Assembly: GCF_000314995.1 (NCBI RefSeq)
Contig: NZ_BAEO01000062.1
Location: 248,001 to 312,000, forward strand
Length of the DNA: 64,000 nucleotides
Direction: 5' to 3'
Origin: Paraglaciecola arctica BSs20135
Lineage (GTDB): Bacteria > Pseudomonadota > Gammaproteobacteria > Enterobacterales > Alteromonadaceae
The translations under genes were made by a program, and so were the position numbers. How positions within the stretch are numbered: the stretch's first letter is position 1; each line of letters begins with the position of its first letter. Under the pieces are notes generated by a model that saw nothing but the letters and a program-made list of their open reading frames with translations, was not told where the DNA came from and searched no databases. Below, piece by piece: positions 9,871 through 20,609 of the stretch.

Positions 9871-10946
9871 TTTGGTTAGCAGATTGGCTACAGCAGTTTG
9901 AAGCAGGTTTTCGAGTATTCTCGTATTTAACCTTGCGCGCTATATTAAGCACCTTAACTGCTTTGTTAATTGCTGTGATTATTGGTCCAAAAATGATCCG
10001 TTGGTTGCAGCGTATGCAAATAGGTCAAACCATTCGTGATGATGGTCCAGAATCCCATTTTGCGAAATCGGGCACACCCACTATGGGTGGATTGCTTATC
10101 TTGGCTGCCATTGTGTCTAGTGTGTTGTTGTGGAGTGATTTGACCAACAGATACGTGTGGGTCACCTTGTTTGTTTTGGTTAGTTTCGGTGTTATTGGTT
10201 TTGTGGATGATTACCGTAAAGTGATCCGTAAAGATGCTAAAGGTTTAATCGCTCGTTGGAAGTACTTTTGGCAGTCTGTTATTGCCATTGTTGTTGCGCT
10301 CTACTTGTATTCAAGCCAACAAAATCCTGCTGAAACCGCTTTGTTAGTGCCATTTTTTAAAGACGTTATGCCGCAAATGGGGATGCTGTTTTTAGTTGTG
10401 ACATATTTCGTTATTGTAGGCACAAGTAACGCTGTAAACCTGACTGACGGTTTGGACGGGCTTGCGATAGTTCCTGTTGTTTTAGTGGCAGGAGCTTTTG
10501 CCATATTTGCCTATGTAACAGGCAATATTAATTTTTCTGCATATCTGCATATTCCTTATCTGCCACTTACCAGTGAGTTAGTTATTGTCTGTACAGCCAT
10601 AGTAGGAGCTGGCCTAGGATTTTTATGGTTTAACACTTATCCGGCTCAGGTGTTTATGGGAGATGTTGGCTCTTTAGCCTTAGGTGGAACATTAGGGATA
10701 CTGGCGGTATTAGTTCGCCAAGAAATCGTTTTATTTATTATGGGCGGTATTTTTGTTGCCGAAACTATGTCGGTTATTTTACAAGTTGGGTCGTTCAAAA
10801 TGCGTGGAAAACGAATTTTTAGAATGGCGCCAATACATCATCACTACGAACTAAAAGGCTGGCCTGAGCCGCGCGTTATCGTGCGCTTCTGGATTATTTC
10901 ACTGATGTTAGTGTTAGTGGGTTTAGCCACATTGAAATTGCGTTAA
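9864..10946 (+). CDS. mraY: Phospho-MurNAc-pentapeptide translocase MraY
   Basis: Transfers phospho-MurNAc-pentapeptide to undecaprenyl phosphate, forming lipid I at the inner membrane. The length of 360 residues equals that of the E. coli enzyme, with about ten hydrophobic segments. Conserved cytoplasmic motifs are present: GTPTMGGLL, the acidic FVDDYRKV, the NLTDGLDGL motif and the histidine-rich [12 protein letters not shown] near the C-terminus. Confidence 0.97.
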   Translation: MLIWLADWLQQFEAGFRVFSYLTLRAILSTLTALLIAVIIGPKMIRWLQRMQIGQTIRDDGPESHFAKSGTPTMGGLLILAAIVSSVLLWSDLTNRYVWVTLFVLVSFGVIGFVDDYRKVIRKDAKGLIARWKYFWQSVIAIVVALYLYSSQQNPAETALLVPFFKDVMPQMGMLFLVVTYFVIVGTSNAVNLTDGLDGLAIVPVVLVAGAFAIFAYVTGNINFSAYLHIPYLPLTSELVIVCTAIVGAGLGFLWFNTYPAQVFMGDVGSLALGGTLGILAVLVRQEIVLFIMGGIFVAETMSVILQVGSFKMRGKRIFRMAPIHHHYELKGWPEPRVIVRFWIISLMLVLVGLATLKLR

Positions 10947-10973
10947 TTAGGTTAAAAGGAAGAATAAGTAACA

Positions 10974-12281
10974 GTGCAAAAATTGTCGTTAGCTAATAAA
11001 AATATCGCGGTAGTAGGAATGGGCCTTACTGGCTTATCTTGCGTGCGTTTTTTATTAGCTAAAAAGGCAAATGTTATTGCTATGGACACCCGTAATGAAT
11101 TGCCACTTAGATTAGATATCCCTTTAGTATTAGGTGAGTTGAATGTGGCTAAATTAACTCAAGCAGACTTGATAGTGCTAAGCCCAGGTGTCGACCTAAA
11201 TAACCCGGCTATTCAAAAAGCCATTGAGGCTGGTGTCCATGTGATTGGTGATATCGAATTATTTGCTCAGTTTAATAGCTGTCCTGTAATCGCAATTACC
11301 GGTTCAAACGGAAAGTCGACTGTGACACACCTAGTAATGGAAATGTGTAAAGCGGCAGGTAAAAAGGTATTAATGGGTGGCAATATTGGTGTGCCAGCTT
11401 TGGACTTATTAGAACAGTCGGCCGATGTTATTGTGCTTGAACTGTCGAGTTTTCAATTAGAAACGACTTACTCATTAAGGCCATTTGCAGCAACAGTTTT
11501 AAACATTAGCGAAGATCATTTAGACCGTCACGGTGATTTGGCGACTTACCAGCAAATCAAACTTAAGATATATCAAAATTGCCAATTTATGGTCTGTAAC
11601 AGAGATGACATCTTGTCTTACCCTGTTAACGCAAAAGTGGACATGACTTATGGGTTATCCCTAACTAAGCATGGTTTTTCTTGGGATAGTGAAAAAGCCT
11701 GTATCTTATTAGAAGGTAAAACTTTCTTAGACAGCAAAAGTTGTTTGTTAGTGGGTGCTCATAATATGTTGAACATTCAAGCTGCGGCGGCTTTAGCAAA
11801 AACATTTGGTATTGATGATCAGAGTATTCGACTAGGTGCGCAAAATTTTGGTGGTTTGCCTCATAGATGCCAAACCGTTTCTATGTTCAATAATGTGCGC
11901 TGGATCAATGATTCAAAAGCAACCAATGTTGGCGCTACTTTGGCCGCTATTCATGGTCTGGCTCCCAACTTTAACGGCAAGTTGATATTGATTGCCGGTG
12001 GCGAAGGTAAAGGCGCAGATTTTACTGTTATGGGTGAGTGTTTAAAACAATTTGTTAGTTTACTCATAACCCTTGGCAAAGACGGTGACAAAATCGCTTC
12101 CTTGCATAGCAATAATGTAAAAGTACAAACCATACAAGAGGCAGTTTTAGTGGCGGCTAAACACAGTCAGGCAGGTGATATTGTGTTGCTTTCACCCGCT
12201 TGTGCCAGTTTAGATATGTTTGTTAGTTATCAGCAAAGGGGCGATTGTTTTGCCCAAGCTGTGCAGGAGCTAGCAGCATGA
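10974..12281 (+). CDS. murD: UDP-MurNAc-L-alanine--D-glutamate ligase MurD
   Basis: Adds D-glutamate to UDP-MurNAc-L-Ala. The start is a GTG preceded by AAAAGGAAG about 11 bases upstream; it gives the normal N-terminus for the family. The 435-residue product carries the ATP loop G110-SNGKST116 and the late NDSKATNVGAT motif typical of MurD. It follows mraY after a 27-base gap and overlaps ftsW by ATGA. Confidence 0.96.
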   Translation: MQKLSLANKNIAVVGMGLTGLSCVRFLLAKKANVIAMDTRNELPLRLDIPLVLGELNVAKLTQADLIVLSPGVDLNNPAIQKAIEAGVHVIGDIELFAQFNSCPVIAITGSNGKSTVTHLVMEMCKAAGKKVLMGGNIGVPALDLLEQSADVIVLELSSFQLETTYSLRPFAATVLNISEDHLDRHGDLATYQQIKLKIYQNCQFMVCNRDDILSYPVNAKVDMTYGLSLTKHGFSWDSEKACILLEGKTFLDSKSCLLVGAHNMLNIQAAAALAKTFGIDDQSIRLGAQNFGGLPHRCQTVSMFNNVRWINDSKATNVGATLAAIHGLAPNFNGKLILIAGGEGKGADFTVMGECLKQFVSLLITLGKDGDKIASLHSNNVKVQTIQEAVLVAAKHSQAGDIVLLSPACASLDMFVSYQQRGDCFAQAVQELAA

Positions 12282-13618
12282 GTGTTTTGACCGAAAATAA
12301 AGTCAGTGCGCTTAGACAATTGTTTATGTCAAAACATGACAAAACCCAGGCACCCAATAAAGCCAGTGTGCAGCCATATGATCAATCATTAATACTCTTG
12401 GCCATTGCTTTGTTATCGATTGGCTTGGTTGTGGTGACGTCGGCTTCAATGCCCGTAGCAGATAGATTGTTTGGTAATCCATTTCACTTTGCTATTCGCC
12501 ATGGAATTTATGTTGTTTTGGCGATGACTGCAGCATTGATCGTAATGCAAATACCAATGCGTTGGTGGCGTAAAAGCAATGTCTGGTTGTTGCTTTTGGC
12601 TGTAGTTTTATTGATTGCAGTGCTGGTAATAGGCCGCAGCGTAAACGGCAGTACCCGTTGGTTAGTTGTTGGACCTATCACTATTCAAGCTGCCGAACCC
12701 GCTAAATTATTTTTCTTCTGTTATTTGGCTGGATATCTAGTGCGCCGCTATGAGGAAGTGACTGAGAATTTAAAAGGTTTTATCAAACCTTTAGTGGTGT
12801 TTTTTGCCCTCGCTTTGTTACTTCTACTACAACCAGATCTAGGCACTGTAGTGGTCATGTTGTTAACCACTATTGGTTTATTATTTTTGGCTGGGGCTAA
12901 ACTGTGGCAGTTTTTCAGCTTGGCCATTGCTGGCACTTTAGCTGTGGTAATGCTGATTGTTTTTGAAGAATATCGAGTGCGGCGAATTACCTCTTTCCTT
13001 GACCCATGGGCTGATCCTTTTGGTAGTGGTTATCAATTAACTCAATCACTGATGGCATATGGTCGTGGTGATGTGTTTGGTCAAGGTTTAGGCAATAGTT
13101 TACAAAAACTTGAATACTTACCTGAAGCCCATACTGATTTTATCATGGCCATTTTAGCTGAAGAGTTCGGTTTTTCTGGCGTATTGGCAGTTTTGGTTAT
13201 CATGCTGGTAATTGTAATGAAGGCGATGAAAATGGGCAATTTAGCATTACGTAAAGAGCGCCCATTTGATGCCTATTTAGCCTATTCGATTGGTATATGG
13301 TTCAGTTTACAAACTGCTGTGAATGTTGGTGCTAGTGCGGGTATTTTACCGACTAAGGGATTAACCTTTCCATTATTAAGTTACGGTGGCTCAAGCATGA
13401 TAGTGATGTCGGTAGCTGTGGCCATTTTAGTCCGAATTGACTTCGAAATGCGCGTAGATGGAATTCAAGCTATCAACAAAGACAGCGCTGCTAAAGGTAA
13501 AAAAAGAACCTTAGTCAAAAAAGCCAAGCAAAAAGTAAACACTGTTATCGAGGACGTTATTGAAGAAGTGCAATTAGACTCATCAACAAATGCAAAATCT
13601 GGAGGCCTCTATGACTAA
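12278..13618 (+). CDS. ftsW: Septal peptidoglycan polymerase FtsW
   Basis: A SEDS-family glycosyltransferase that polymerises septal glycan with FtsI. The ATG at 12278 overlaps the murD stop as ATGA and has GGAG upstream; a longer frame starting inside murD is unlikely. The 446 residues start with a polar cytoplasmic stretch of about 40 residues followed by about ten membrane segments. Typical SEDS motifs include LQPDLGT, GQGLGNS, EAHTDFI and the C-terminal TFPLLSYGGSSM. Confidence 0.96.
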   Translation: MSVLTENKVSALRQLFMSKHDKTQAPNKASVQPYDQSLILLAIALLSIGLVVVTSASMPVADRLFGNPFHFAIRHGIYVVLAMTAALIVMQIPMRWWRKSNVWLLLLAVVLLIAVLVIGRSVNGSTRWLVVGPITIQAAEPAKLFFFCYLAGYLVRRYEEVTENLKGFIKPLVVFFALALLLLLQPDLGTVVVMLLTTIGLLFLAGAKLWQFFSLAIAGTLAVVMLIVFEEYRVRRITSFLDPWADPFGSGYQLTQSLMAYGRGDVFGQGLGNSLQKLEYLPEAHTDFIMAILAEEFGFSGVLAVLVIMLVIVMKAMKMGNLALRKERPFDAYLAYSIGIWFSLQTAVNVGASAGILPTKGLTFPLLSYGGSSMIVMSVAVAILVRIDFEMRVDGIQAINKDSAAKGKKRTLVKKAKQKVNTVIEDVIEEVQLDSSTNAKSGGLYD

Positions 13619-14699
13619 ACGTTTACTTGTTATGGCTGGTGGTACTGGAGGGCATGTTTTCCCAGGGTTAGCCGTTGCTTCTGAACTGGCTGCAAAAAAT
13701 TGGCAAATTCATTGGTTGGGCACGGCAGGGCGTATGGAAGCTCAGATAGTGCCGCAAGCGGGTTATCCTATAAGTTTTATCGATGTAGTAGGAGTGCGAA
13801 AAAATGGATTAGGCACTTTGTTATTGGCGCCATTTAAAGTGATTAAAGCCATTTTTCAAGCACATAAAGTGATCCAAGAATTTAAACCTCATGTTGTTAT
13901 TGGTATGGGGGGATTTGCTAGTGGACCAGGAGGTGTTGCGGCATGGTTAAACCGTTTGCCGTTGATTTTGCATGAGCAAAATGCGGTACCTGGACTAACC
14001 AATAAACTGTTGTCTTATATCGCTAAAAAAGTGTTGACGGGATTTGACAATACCTTCCCAGAGCAACAGTTAAATCAAAACAATAAATATGCTTGGGTAG
14101 GCAATCCAGTGCGCCGAGAGTTTGCGGAATTAACAGTTAAAGATAGTGTTGACTTGCCTCTTAATCTGCTTGTCATAGGCGGTAGCTTAGGCGCGCAAGT
14201 GTTAAATGAAACTGTGCCTTTAGCAGTGGCAAATATTAAAGATGTAAATATTCGTCATCAAACTGGGGCAGGGCATTTGACCTCTGTACAAGAGACTTAT
14301 AGCCAGCAATCCATTGACCTGGATTGTTATCAAATTACTGAGTTTATCGATGATATTCCCGCAGCTTATGCTTGGGCAGACTTAGTTATTTGCCGAGCAG
14401 GGGCATTAACAGTAGCTGAAGTCGCTGCTGCCGGAGTAGCGGCGATATTTGTACCTTTGCCCTACGCAGTAGACGATCATCAAACAAAAAATGCGCAAAC
14501 TTTGGTAGATGTGCAAGCCGCACATTTGTTACCCCAAAGTGAGCTAACAGCACACACATTGCAGGCATTGCTGCAAGGGTATGTGCAGTCACCAAACACA
14601 TTAATAGACATGGGTAAACGTGCTAGAACCTTTGCCCGTTTAGATGCCGCTCAAGAAGTTGCGCATTGTTGTATTGAATTAAGCGAGCGAGCAGCATGA
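13611..14699 (+). CDS. murG: Lipid II synthase MurG
   Basis: Transfers GlcNAc from UDP-GlcNAc to lipid I at the cytoplasmic face of the inner membrane. The ATG at 13611 follows GGAGG, overlaps the ftsW end by eight bases and places the glycine-rich loop [10 protein letters not shown] near the N-terminus as in other MurG proteins. The 362-residue length is normal. The HEQNAVPG and [10 protein letters not shown] motifs of the acceptor and nucleotide sites are visible. It ends in an ATGA overlap with murC. Confidence 0.97.
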   Translation: MTKRLLVMAGGTGGHVFPGLAVASELAAKNWQIHWLGTAGRMEAQIVPQAGYPISFIDVVGVRKNGLGTLLLAPFKVIKAIFQAHKVIQEFKPHVVIGMGGFASGPGGVAAWLNRLPLILHEQNAVPGLTNKLLSYIAKKVLTGFDNTFPEQQLNQNNKYAWVGNPVRREFAELTVKDSVDLPLNLLVIGGSLGAQVLNETVPLAVANIKDVNIRHQTGAGHLTSVQETYSQQSIDLDCYQITEFIDDIPAAYAWADLVICRAGALTVAEVAAAGVAAIFVPLPYAVDDHQTKNAQTLVDVQAAHLLPQSELTAHTLQALLQGYVQSPNTLIDMGKRARTFARLDAAQEVAHCCIELSERAA

Positions 14700-16150
14700 A
14701 CAAAGAAACTCCAGCCCATTATCACGTGCCTGAGATGCGCAGAATAAAACACATTCATTTTGTGGGGATTGGTGGCGCAGGCATGGGCGGTATTGCTGAA
14801 GTATTGCTTAACGAGGGCTATGCTATTTCTGGCTCAGATCGTCAGGCCAATGGTATGACGGAAAGGTTACAAAATTTGGGCGCGATCATTTATTTCGGTC
14901 ATCTTGCCAGTAATATTGAGTTAGCTAATGTGGTGGTGGTATCTAGCGCCATTGACCATAGCAATCCGGAAATAAGTGCCGCAAAAGAAAAACGCATCCC
15001 GGTAATACGCCGAGCAGAAATGTTGGCTGAATTGATGCGTTTTCGTCATGGTATTGCAGTAGCAGGTACCCATGGAAAAACCACTACTACTAGCCTCATT
15101 TCAACTATTTTTGCCGAAGCGAAACTCGATCCAACATTTGTAATTGGTGGCCTGTTAAATAGCGCAGGCACTAATGCCAGATTAGGTGATAGTCAGTATC
15201 TCATTGCCGAAGCTGATGAAAGCGACGCGTCTTTTGTGCACCTACAACCTATGGTGTCTGTGGTAACAAATATCGAAGCTGATCATATGGAAACCTATCA
15301 AGGTGATTTCCAAAAGATGCAAGATACTTATGTCGATTTTCTACACAACTTGCCTTTCTATGGTTTAGCTGTGTTGTGTATCGATGATCCTGTCATTCAA
15401 AAATTGCTGCCACGAGTGGGACGTCAATATTTGACTTATGGTGTCTCTGAAAAAGCCGATGTACGCGCGGTAAACATCCAATTAGGCTTTAATCAAAGTA
15501 CTTTTGATGTATTACGAGAAAATTTACCGCCGCTGTCTATCACAGTTAATATTCCCGGACAGCATAATGTGTTGAATTCCTTGGCAGCCATTGCTGTGGC
15601 AACCGATGAAGGACTAGAAGACCAATACATAGTCAAGGCGTTAGCTGAGTTTTCAGGTATTGGCCGACGCTTTGAGTTTCTGGGAGATTTTGCTACGTCA
15701 AAAGGCCAAGCTATCTTGATCGATGACTACGGGCATCATCCAACTGAAGTAGCTGCCACAATAGCCGTAGCCAGAAACAACTGGCCAGATAGACGTTTAG
15801 TTATGGCCTATCAGCCCCACCGTTTTAGCCGTACTCGAGATTTGTACGAAGATTTTGTCAAAGTACTGTCTCAGGTTGATGTGTTGTTGTTACTCGAAGT
15901 GTATTCGGCCGGTGAAGAGGCGATTGATGGCGCTGATAGTCGTTCTTTGTGCCGCTCTATTCGTCAGCGTGGGCAACTCGAACCTATTTATGTTTCAGAC
16001 ACGGCTGAATTGCCTAAGTTGTTAGCTGAAAGTCTTAACGATCAAGATATTGTTCTGACTCAAGGTGCAGGCAACATAGGGCAAATAGCTAAGTTTTTGC
16101 AAACAAACAAATTGGAACCTGCATTATTAAGTAAAGGGTTAAAGTCGTGA
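14696..16150 (+). CDS. murC: UDP-MurNAc--L-alanine ligase MurC
   Basis: Attaches L-alanine to UDP-MurNAc, the first peptide-forming step. The 484-residue protein has the Rossmann-type start [14 protein letters not shown], the ATP loop G124-THGKTT and the late [10 protein letters not shown] motif characteristic of MurC. The start overlaps murG and the end overlaps the GTG start of ddl. Confidence 0.97.
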   Translation: MNKETPAHYHVPEMRRIKHIHFVGIGGAGMGGIAEVLLNEGYAISGSDRQANGMTERLQNLGAIIYFGHLASNIELANVVVVSSAIDHSNPEISAAKEKRIPVIRRAEMLAELMRFRHGIAVAGTHGKTTTTSLISTIFAEAKLDPTFVIGGLLNSAGTNARLGDSQYLIAEADESDASFVHLQPMVSVVTNIEADHMETYQGDFQKMQDTYVDFLHNLPFYGLAVLCIDDPVIQKLLPRVGRQYLTYGVSEKADVRAVNIQLGFNQSTFDVLRENLPPLSITVNIPGQHNVLNSLAAIAVATDEGLEDQYIVKALAEFSGIGRRFEFLGDFATSKGQAILIDDYGHHPTEVAATIAVARNNWPDRRLVMAYQPHRFSRTRDLYEDFVKVLSQVDVLLLLEVYSAGEEAIDGADSRSLCRSIRQRGQLEPIYVSDTAELPKLLAESLNDQDIVLTQGAGNIGQIAKFLQTNKLEPALLSKGLKS

Positions 16151-17103
16151 GCAAGCAGCATTCATTATCCGCAAATTCTAATAACTATGGAAAAGTTGCC
16201 GTAATGTTCGGTGGTAGTTCGGCTGAAAGAGAGGTGTCTCTTAATTCGGGTAAAGCCGTATTGCGAGGTTTGCTTGATATGGGGATTGATGCTCACCCTT
16301 TTGACCCTGCTGAGCAACCTTTAATCCAATTGTTGGACGAAAAATTTGAGCGTGTGGTTATTATGTTACATGGCCGCGGTGGTGAAGATGGTTCACTGCA
16401 GGGGGCATTACAACAACTTAATTTACCCTACTCTGGAAGCGGTGTGTTGGGTTCTGCATTATGCATGGATAAAATTCGCAGCAAACTGGTGTGGCAGAGT
16501 TTAGGACTACCAACAGCCAATTATAAAATAGCTGATAAAAGTAGCTATGATGCGGGATCATGCGGGGCTATAATGGCCGACTTGGGGAATGAGGTCATGG
16601 TCAAACCTGCGCAGGAGGGGTCCAGCATAGGTATGGCTAAAGCGAGTAGTGCGCTACAACTAGAAACTGCCATTCAAGACGCATTTAAATATGATGATAA
16701 AGTCTTGATCGAGCAGTTCGTTCATGGTTCTGAATATACCGTTAGCATACTGAATGGCAAAGCTTTGCCATCTATCAGTATGACCACTCCCCGTGTTTTT
16801 TATGATTATGCAGCAAAATATCAAGCGGATAGCACAGTATATAGCTGTCCTAGTGGCTTGCCCGATGAACTCGAAATTAAACTGGGCGAATTGGCGCTTG
16901 AGGCATTTGATGCATTAGCAGGCTCAGGTTGGGGTCGTGTGGATTTTATGCAGGATAAACTAGGTCGCTTTTATTTATTAGAAGCGAATACCGTGCCGGG
17001 TATGACTGAAAAAAGTTTGGTGCCACTTGCGGCAAAACAATCCGGAATGAGCTTTGCGGAGTTGTCTTTAGCTGTACTTAAAACAACTGAGGTTTCTAGG
17101 TGA
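16147..17103 (+). CDS. ddl: D-alanine--D-alanine ligase
   Basis: An ATP-grasp enzyme producing the D-Ala-D-Ala used by MurF. The GTG start overlaps the murC stop. The 318 residues include [37 protein letters not shown] and the final [13 protein letters not shown] motif of the metal-binding site, which all match DdlB-type ligases. Confidence 0.97.
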   Translation: MSKQHSLSANSNNYGKVAVMFGGSSAEREVSLNSGKAVLRGLLDMGIDAHPFDPAEQPLIQLLDEKFERVVIMLHGRGGEDGSLQGALQQLNLPYSGSGVLGSALCMDKIRSKLVWQSLGLPTANYKIADKSSYDAGSCGAIMADLGNEVMVKPAQEGSSIGMAKASSALQLETAIQDAFKYDDKVLIEQFVHGSEYTVSILNGKALPSISMTTPRVFYDYAAKYQADSTVYSCPSGLPDELEIKLGELALEAFDALAGSGWGRVDFMQDKLGRFYLLEANTVPGMTEKSLVPLAAKQSGMSFAELSLAVLKTTEVSR

Positions 17104-17858
17104 GTGACTTACCTGCATTAGCTGAACCAGGTAAAAGTTCGCATTTTTATATGGGACTGGCTTTTTTTATCTGTTTGTTGCTGTTGTTAGTATTTGCATT
17201 GCTCAAATTGAATGCGTTTTTGGAAGATGAACAACAAGCTCCAGTGCAAGATATTGTTGTTTCTGGAGATAGAATATTTATTGATGATCAAAAGATACAG
17301 ATATTGATCAAACAATCACAACCAGGCAGTTTTTTTGAGTTAGATGTCAATCAAACCCATCAAATTGTTGAAGCTATGCCTTGGGTTTATCGAGCGTCGG
17401 TACGAAAACGCTGGCCTAATGGATTAGAAGTTTTTGTGGTTGAGCAACAGCCCGCGGCGATATGGAACGGCGATATGTTGCTTAATCAGTATGGTGATGC
17501 ATTTGATGCGCAAATTAGCAGTGCAGATTTGAGCTCTAAAATATCCTTGCCTAATTTGTATGGGCCAGGTGGCAGTGAACAAACAGCCTTGCAAGGCTAC
17601 CGTAATATGCAGTCGTTATTAGACGCAACAAATTTGTATATTGTGGAAATGTTTTTAAGTGAACGTTTTGCTTGGAATGTTCAGTTAAACAATGGCATCA
17701 AGTTAAATTTAGGGCGCACTGAGTTTATTGACCGATTACAGCGATTCGTGGATTTATTCCCACTTATTTCGGAGCAGGACAGACAAGTGGATTATGTAGA
17801 CTTGCGCTATGACACAGGGTTAGCAGTCGGCTGGAAAACCTTGGATAAAGCAGCATAA
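17100..17858 (+). CDS. ftsQ: Cell division protein FtsQ
   Basis: A bitopic divisome protein that recruits FtsL and FtsB. The GTG start overlaps the ddl stop by four bases. The 252-residue protein has one membrane segment (residues about 17-39), then a POTRA domain and a beta domain in the periplasm, with the conserved MPWVYRASVRKRWPNGLEV segment. This is the last gene of the tightly overlapping run; a 101-base gap follows. Confidence 0.96.
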   Translation: MSDLPALAEPGKSSHFYMGLAFFICLLLLLVFALLKLNAFLEDEQQAPVQDIVVSGDRIFIDDQKIQILIKQSQPGSFFELDVNQTHQIVEAMPWVYRASVRKRWPNGLEVFVVEQQPAAIWNGDMLLNQYGDAFDAQISSADLSSKISLPNLYGPGGSEQTALQGYRNMQSLLDATNLYIVEMFLSERFAWNVQLNNGIKLNLGRTEFIDRLQRFVDLFPLISEQDRQVDYVDLRYDTGLAVGWKTLDKAA

Positions 17859-17901
17859 ATTAAACCAGCATAATAACTGGATAAGAAGAGATTATATTAA
17901 C

Positions 17902-17937
17902 GTGAATGTGGCGAGTGTAGTGATTGAGGTGAATGTG
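17902..17937 (+). repeat. Direct repeat GTGAATGTG in the ftsQ-ftsA gap
   Basis: The nine bases GTGAATGTG occur at 17902-17910 and again at 17929-17937, with related GAGTGTnG and GATTGAG sequence between and after them. This GT-rich patch lies just upstream of ftsA and contains several alternative GTG and ATG triplets. A role is not evident. Confidence 0.5.
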
Positions 17938-17959
17938 ATGAGTGTCAGAGTTGGGCAAC

Positions 17960-19189
17960 ATGTCTAAGGGTACAGATAGAAAGCTAATTGTTGGCTTAGA
18001 CATAGGCACCAGTAATGTTAAAGCCGTGGTGGGTGAGTTGTTACATGACAACTCTATCAGCATTGTGGGTGTAGGCAGTCATTCGTCTAAAGGCATGGAT
18101 AAGGGAGGTGTGAACGACCTTAATCTTGTGGTGCAATCAGTTAAACGTGCCGTGCATGAAATGGAACTGATGGCAGACTGCAGCGTATCTTCGGTGTTTA
18201 TGTCAATTTCGGGACGCCATGTAAAATGTCAAAACGAAAGTGGCATGGTACCTATTAATAATCAGGAAGTGATCCAAGAAGATGTAGACAATGTTGTTCA
18301 CGCTGCGCGCTCTGTGCCTATTGCCGCTGAGCGTCGTTTGTTACACGTATTACCGCAAGAATTTACAATTGACGTACAAGAAGGCATTAAAAATCCAATT
18401 GGTATGTCAGGCGTCAGAATGGAAGCACAGGCACATATTATTACTTGTGCCGATGACATGGCCAAAAATTTAGTTAAGTGTGTAGAACGTTGTGAGCTAA
18501 CAGCTGACCAACTCATTTTTTCGGCTCTGGCTTCTAGTTATGCGGTATTAACAGATGATGAAAAAGAATTAGGCGTGTGTGTGGTAGATATCGGAGGTGG
18601 CACTATCGATATGGTGATCTACACCGATGGCGCTATTCGCCATACTGCGGTCATTCCAGCTGCGGGTAACCAAATTACTAGTGATATCGCCAAGATATTT
18701 CGAACACCCATTAGTCATGCTGAAGAGATTAAAATTAAACATGCTTGTGCTCTGAAAGACATGGTTAGTATGGAAGAAAATATCGAAGTGCATAGTGTTG
18801 GTGGCAGGCCATCTAGAGCCATGTCTAGGCATACATTAGCAGAGGTAATTGAACCTCGTTATCAAGAATTATTTGAACTGGTACATGATGAGATCCGCGC
18901 CAGTGGTTTAGAAGAACAAATTGCCGCTGGCATAGTATTAACTGGCGGCACAGCAAAAATGGAGGGCGCGGTTGAGTTTGCAGAAGAAATTTTCCAAATG
19001 CCAGTTCGTGTAGGCGAACCATTAGGAATGAAAGGGTTATCTGAATATGTCGAAGATGCAAAATTTGCGACAGCAGTAGGGCTACTTCAATACGGTAAAG
19101 AGCATGTCATTAGTCAACTTGCCATGAAAAACAAGGCAAGTGACGGGGTATGGCAACGAATTCAAAGTTGGTTTAAGGGTGAGTTTTAA
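17960..19189 (+). CDS. ftsA: Cell division protein FtsA
   Basis: An actin-fold ATPase that tethers FtsZ to the membrane and recruits later divisome proteins. The ATG at 17960 is chosen because the N-terminus MSKGTDRKLIVGLDIGT aligns with that of E. coli FtsA; a GTG six codons upstream (17942) has a weak GAGGTG box and cannot be excluded. The product of 409 residues has the nucleotide-binding VVDIGGGTIDM motif and ends in the amphipathic membrane-targeting helix WQRIQSWFKGEF. Confidence 0.95.
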   Translation: MSKGTDRKLIVGLDIGTSNVKAVVGELLHDNSISIVGVGSHSSKGMDKGGVNDLNLVVQSVKRAVHEMELMADCSVSSVFMSISGRHVKCQNESGMVPINNQEVIQEDVDNVVHAARSVPIAAERRLLHVLPQEFTIDVQEGIKNPIGMSGVRMEAQAHIITCADDMAKNLVKCVERCELTADQLIFSALASSYAVLTDDEKELGVCVVDIGGGTIDMVIYTDGAIRHTAVIPAAGNQITSDIAKIFRTPISHAEEIKIKHACALKDMVSMEENIEVHSVGGRPSRAMSRHTLAEVIEPRYQELFELVHDEIRASGLEEQIAAGIVLTGGTAKMEGAVEFAEEIFQMPVRVGEPLGMKGLSEYVEDAKFATAVGLLQYGKEHVISQLAMKNKASDGVWQRIQSWFKGEF

Positions 19190-19285
19190 GAGTTGATCTT
19201 TAAACACATACTTTAAGCGATAAAAAATGGGCAGTGGGCAAGGATGAATACCTAACTGCTTTTATGTATAAACCGGAGAGTAAAA

Positions 19286-20458
19286 ATGTTTGAATTAATG
19301 GATAGTCATAGCGAAGAAGCGGTAATTAAGGTTATTGGCGTTGGTGGTGGCGGCGGTAATGCAATAGAGCACATGGTGGCGCAAAATATTGAAGGTGTAG
19401 AGTTTATCGCCATCAATACTGATGCTCAGGTGTTGCGAAGTTCTTCTGCAAACGTCACGCTGCAAATTGGTTCTGGAGTAACTAAAGGTTTAGGTGCAGG
19501 TGCTAATCCTAATATTGGTCGCCAAGCCGCAGAAGAAGATAGAGAAACTATACGCCAAGCTCTTGAAGGTGCAGATATGGTATTTATCACTGCTGGTATG
19601 GGTGGTGGTACAGGTACAGGTGCGGCTCCAGAAGTGGCTAAAGTAGCTAAAGAATTGGGTATTTTGACAGTAGCTGTTGTTACTAAGCCTTTTCCCTTTG
19701 AAGGTAGAAAACGTACTGATTTTGCTGATCAAGGTATAGAAGAATTATCAAAATACGTTGATTCATTGATCACTATCCCCAATGAAAAATTATTGAAAGT
19801 GATGGGCAAAGGAACTCCTTTGTTACAAGCTTTTAGTGCCGCAAACGATATATTAAGTGGTGCGGTACAAGGTATTGCTGAACTTATTACACGTCCAGGC
19901 CTGATTAACGTGGATTTCGCCGATGTAAGAACCGTTATGTCTGAAATGGGTACCGCAATGATGGGCCATGGCAGTGCATCTGGTGAAGATCGTGCAGAAG
20001 AAGCTTCAGAAAGTGCAATTGCATGTCCACTTCTAGAAGATATCGATTTGTCTGGTGCTAGAGGTATTTTGGTCAACATAACTGCTGGCCCTGATTTCTC
20101 AATAGATGAGTTTGAAACTGTAGGTAACGCTGTTAAAGCTTTCGCTTCTGAAAACGCCACTGTAGTAGTGGGTACCGTAATCGATATGGATATGACTGAC
20201 GAATTGCGCGTTACTGTTGTAGCAACGGGTATTGGTGCTGAAAAGAAACCGGATATTTCTTTAGTGTCTAGTAGAGCAAATAAAGTGATTGCAGATGCTC
20301 ACGAGTTTAAACTGCAAGCTAATGGCTCAAATGTTATGCCCAGCGCTAGTGTGATGCCTGAAACTGCAAAAACGGTTACAAACTCTGAAAAATCGGAGCA
20401 AGGTAATGATTTGGAATATTTAGATATTCCAGCATTTTTGCGTAAACAAGCAGACTAG
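19286..20458 (+). CDS. ftsZ: Cell division GTPase FtsZ
   Basis: A tubulin homologue that polymerises into the Z ring. The 390 residues contain the GTP-binding signature G106-GGTGTG112, an N-terminal VIGVGGGGGNAI loop and a variable linker followed by the C-terminal tail LEYLDIPAFLRKQAD that binds FtsA and ZipA. A GGAG box precedes the ATG. A 96-base gap separates it from ftsA, so it may also have its own promoter. Confidence 0.98.
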   Translation: MFELMDSHSEEAVIKVIGVGGGGGNAIEHMVAQNIEGVEFIAINTDAQVLRSSSANVTLQIGSGVTKGLGAGANPNIGRQAAEEDRETIRQALEGADMVFITAGMGGGTGTGAAPEVAKVAKELGILTVAVVTKPFPFEGRKRTDFADQGIEELSKYVDSLITIPNEKLLKVMGKGTPLLQAFSAANDILSGAVQGIAELITRPGLINVDFADVRTVMSEMGTAMMGHGSASGEDRAEEASESAIACPLLEDIDLSGARGILVNITAGPDFSIDEFETVGNAVKAFASENATVVVGTVIDMDMTDELRVTVVATGIGAEKKPDISLVSSRANKVIADAHEFKLQANGSNVMPSASVMPETAKTVTNSEKSEQGNDLEYLDIPAFLRKQAD

Positions 20459-20537
20459 TATTAAAGTGAATTATTTAGTAAAAAATCAGTCTTATTTGAC
20501 GATTAATGACAATCATTAAGTTAAATGTGACAGTATT

Positions 20538-20566
20538 TTGACTAAAATAAGTATTTTTAGTACAAT
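20538..20566 (+). promoter_or_regulatory. Sigma70-like promoter of lpxC
   Basis: TTGACT (20538-20543) and TACAAT (20561-20566) are separated by 17 bases, close to consensus. The predicted start is about 40 bases upstream of the lpxC ATG, which suggests lpxC is transcribed separately from ftsZ. Confidence 0.7.
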
Positions 20567-20609
20567 ATGTGCCGCTTTTTATTCGACTAAGCTATTGAGC
20601 TGAAAGGTT

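Noticed and set aside
19729-20160. A 143-codon minus-strand frame opposite ftsZ
   Set aside because: It lies entirely within ftsZ, has no ribosome-binding site and reflects codon bias of the sense gene.
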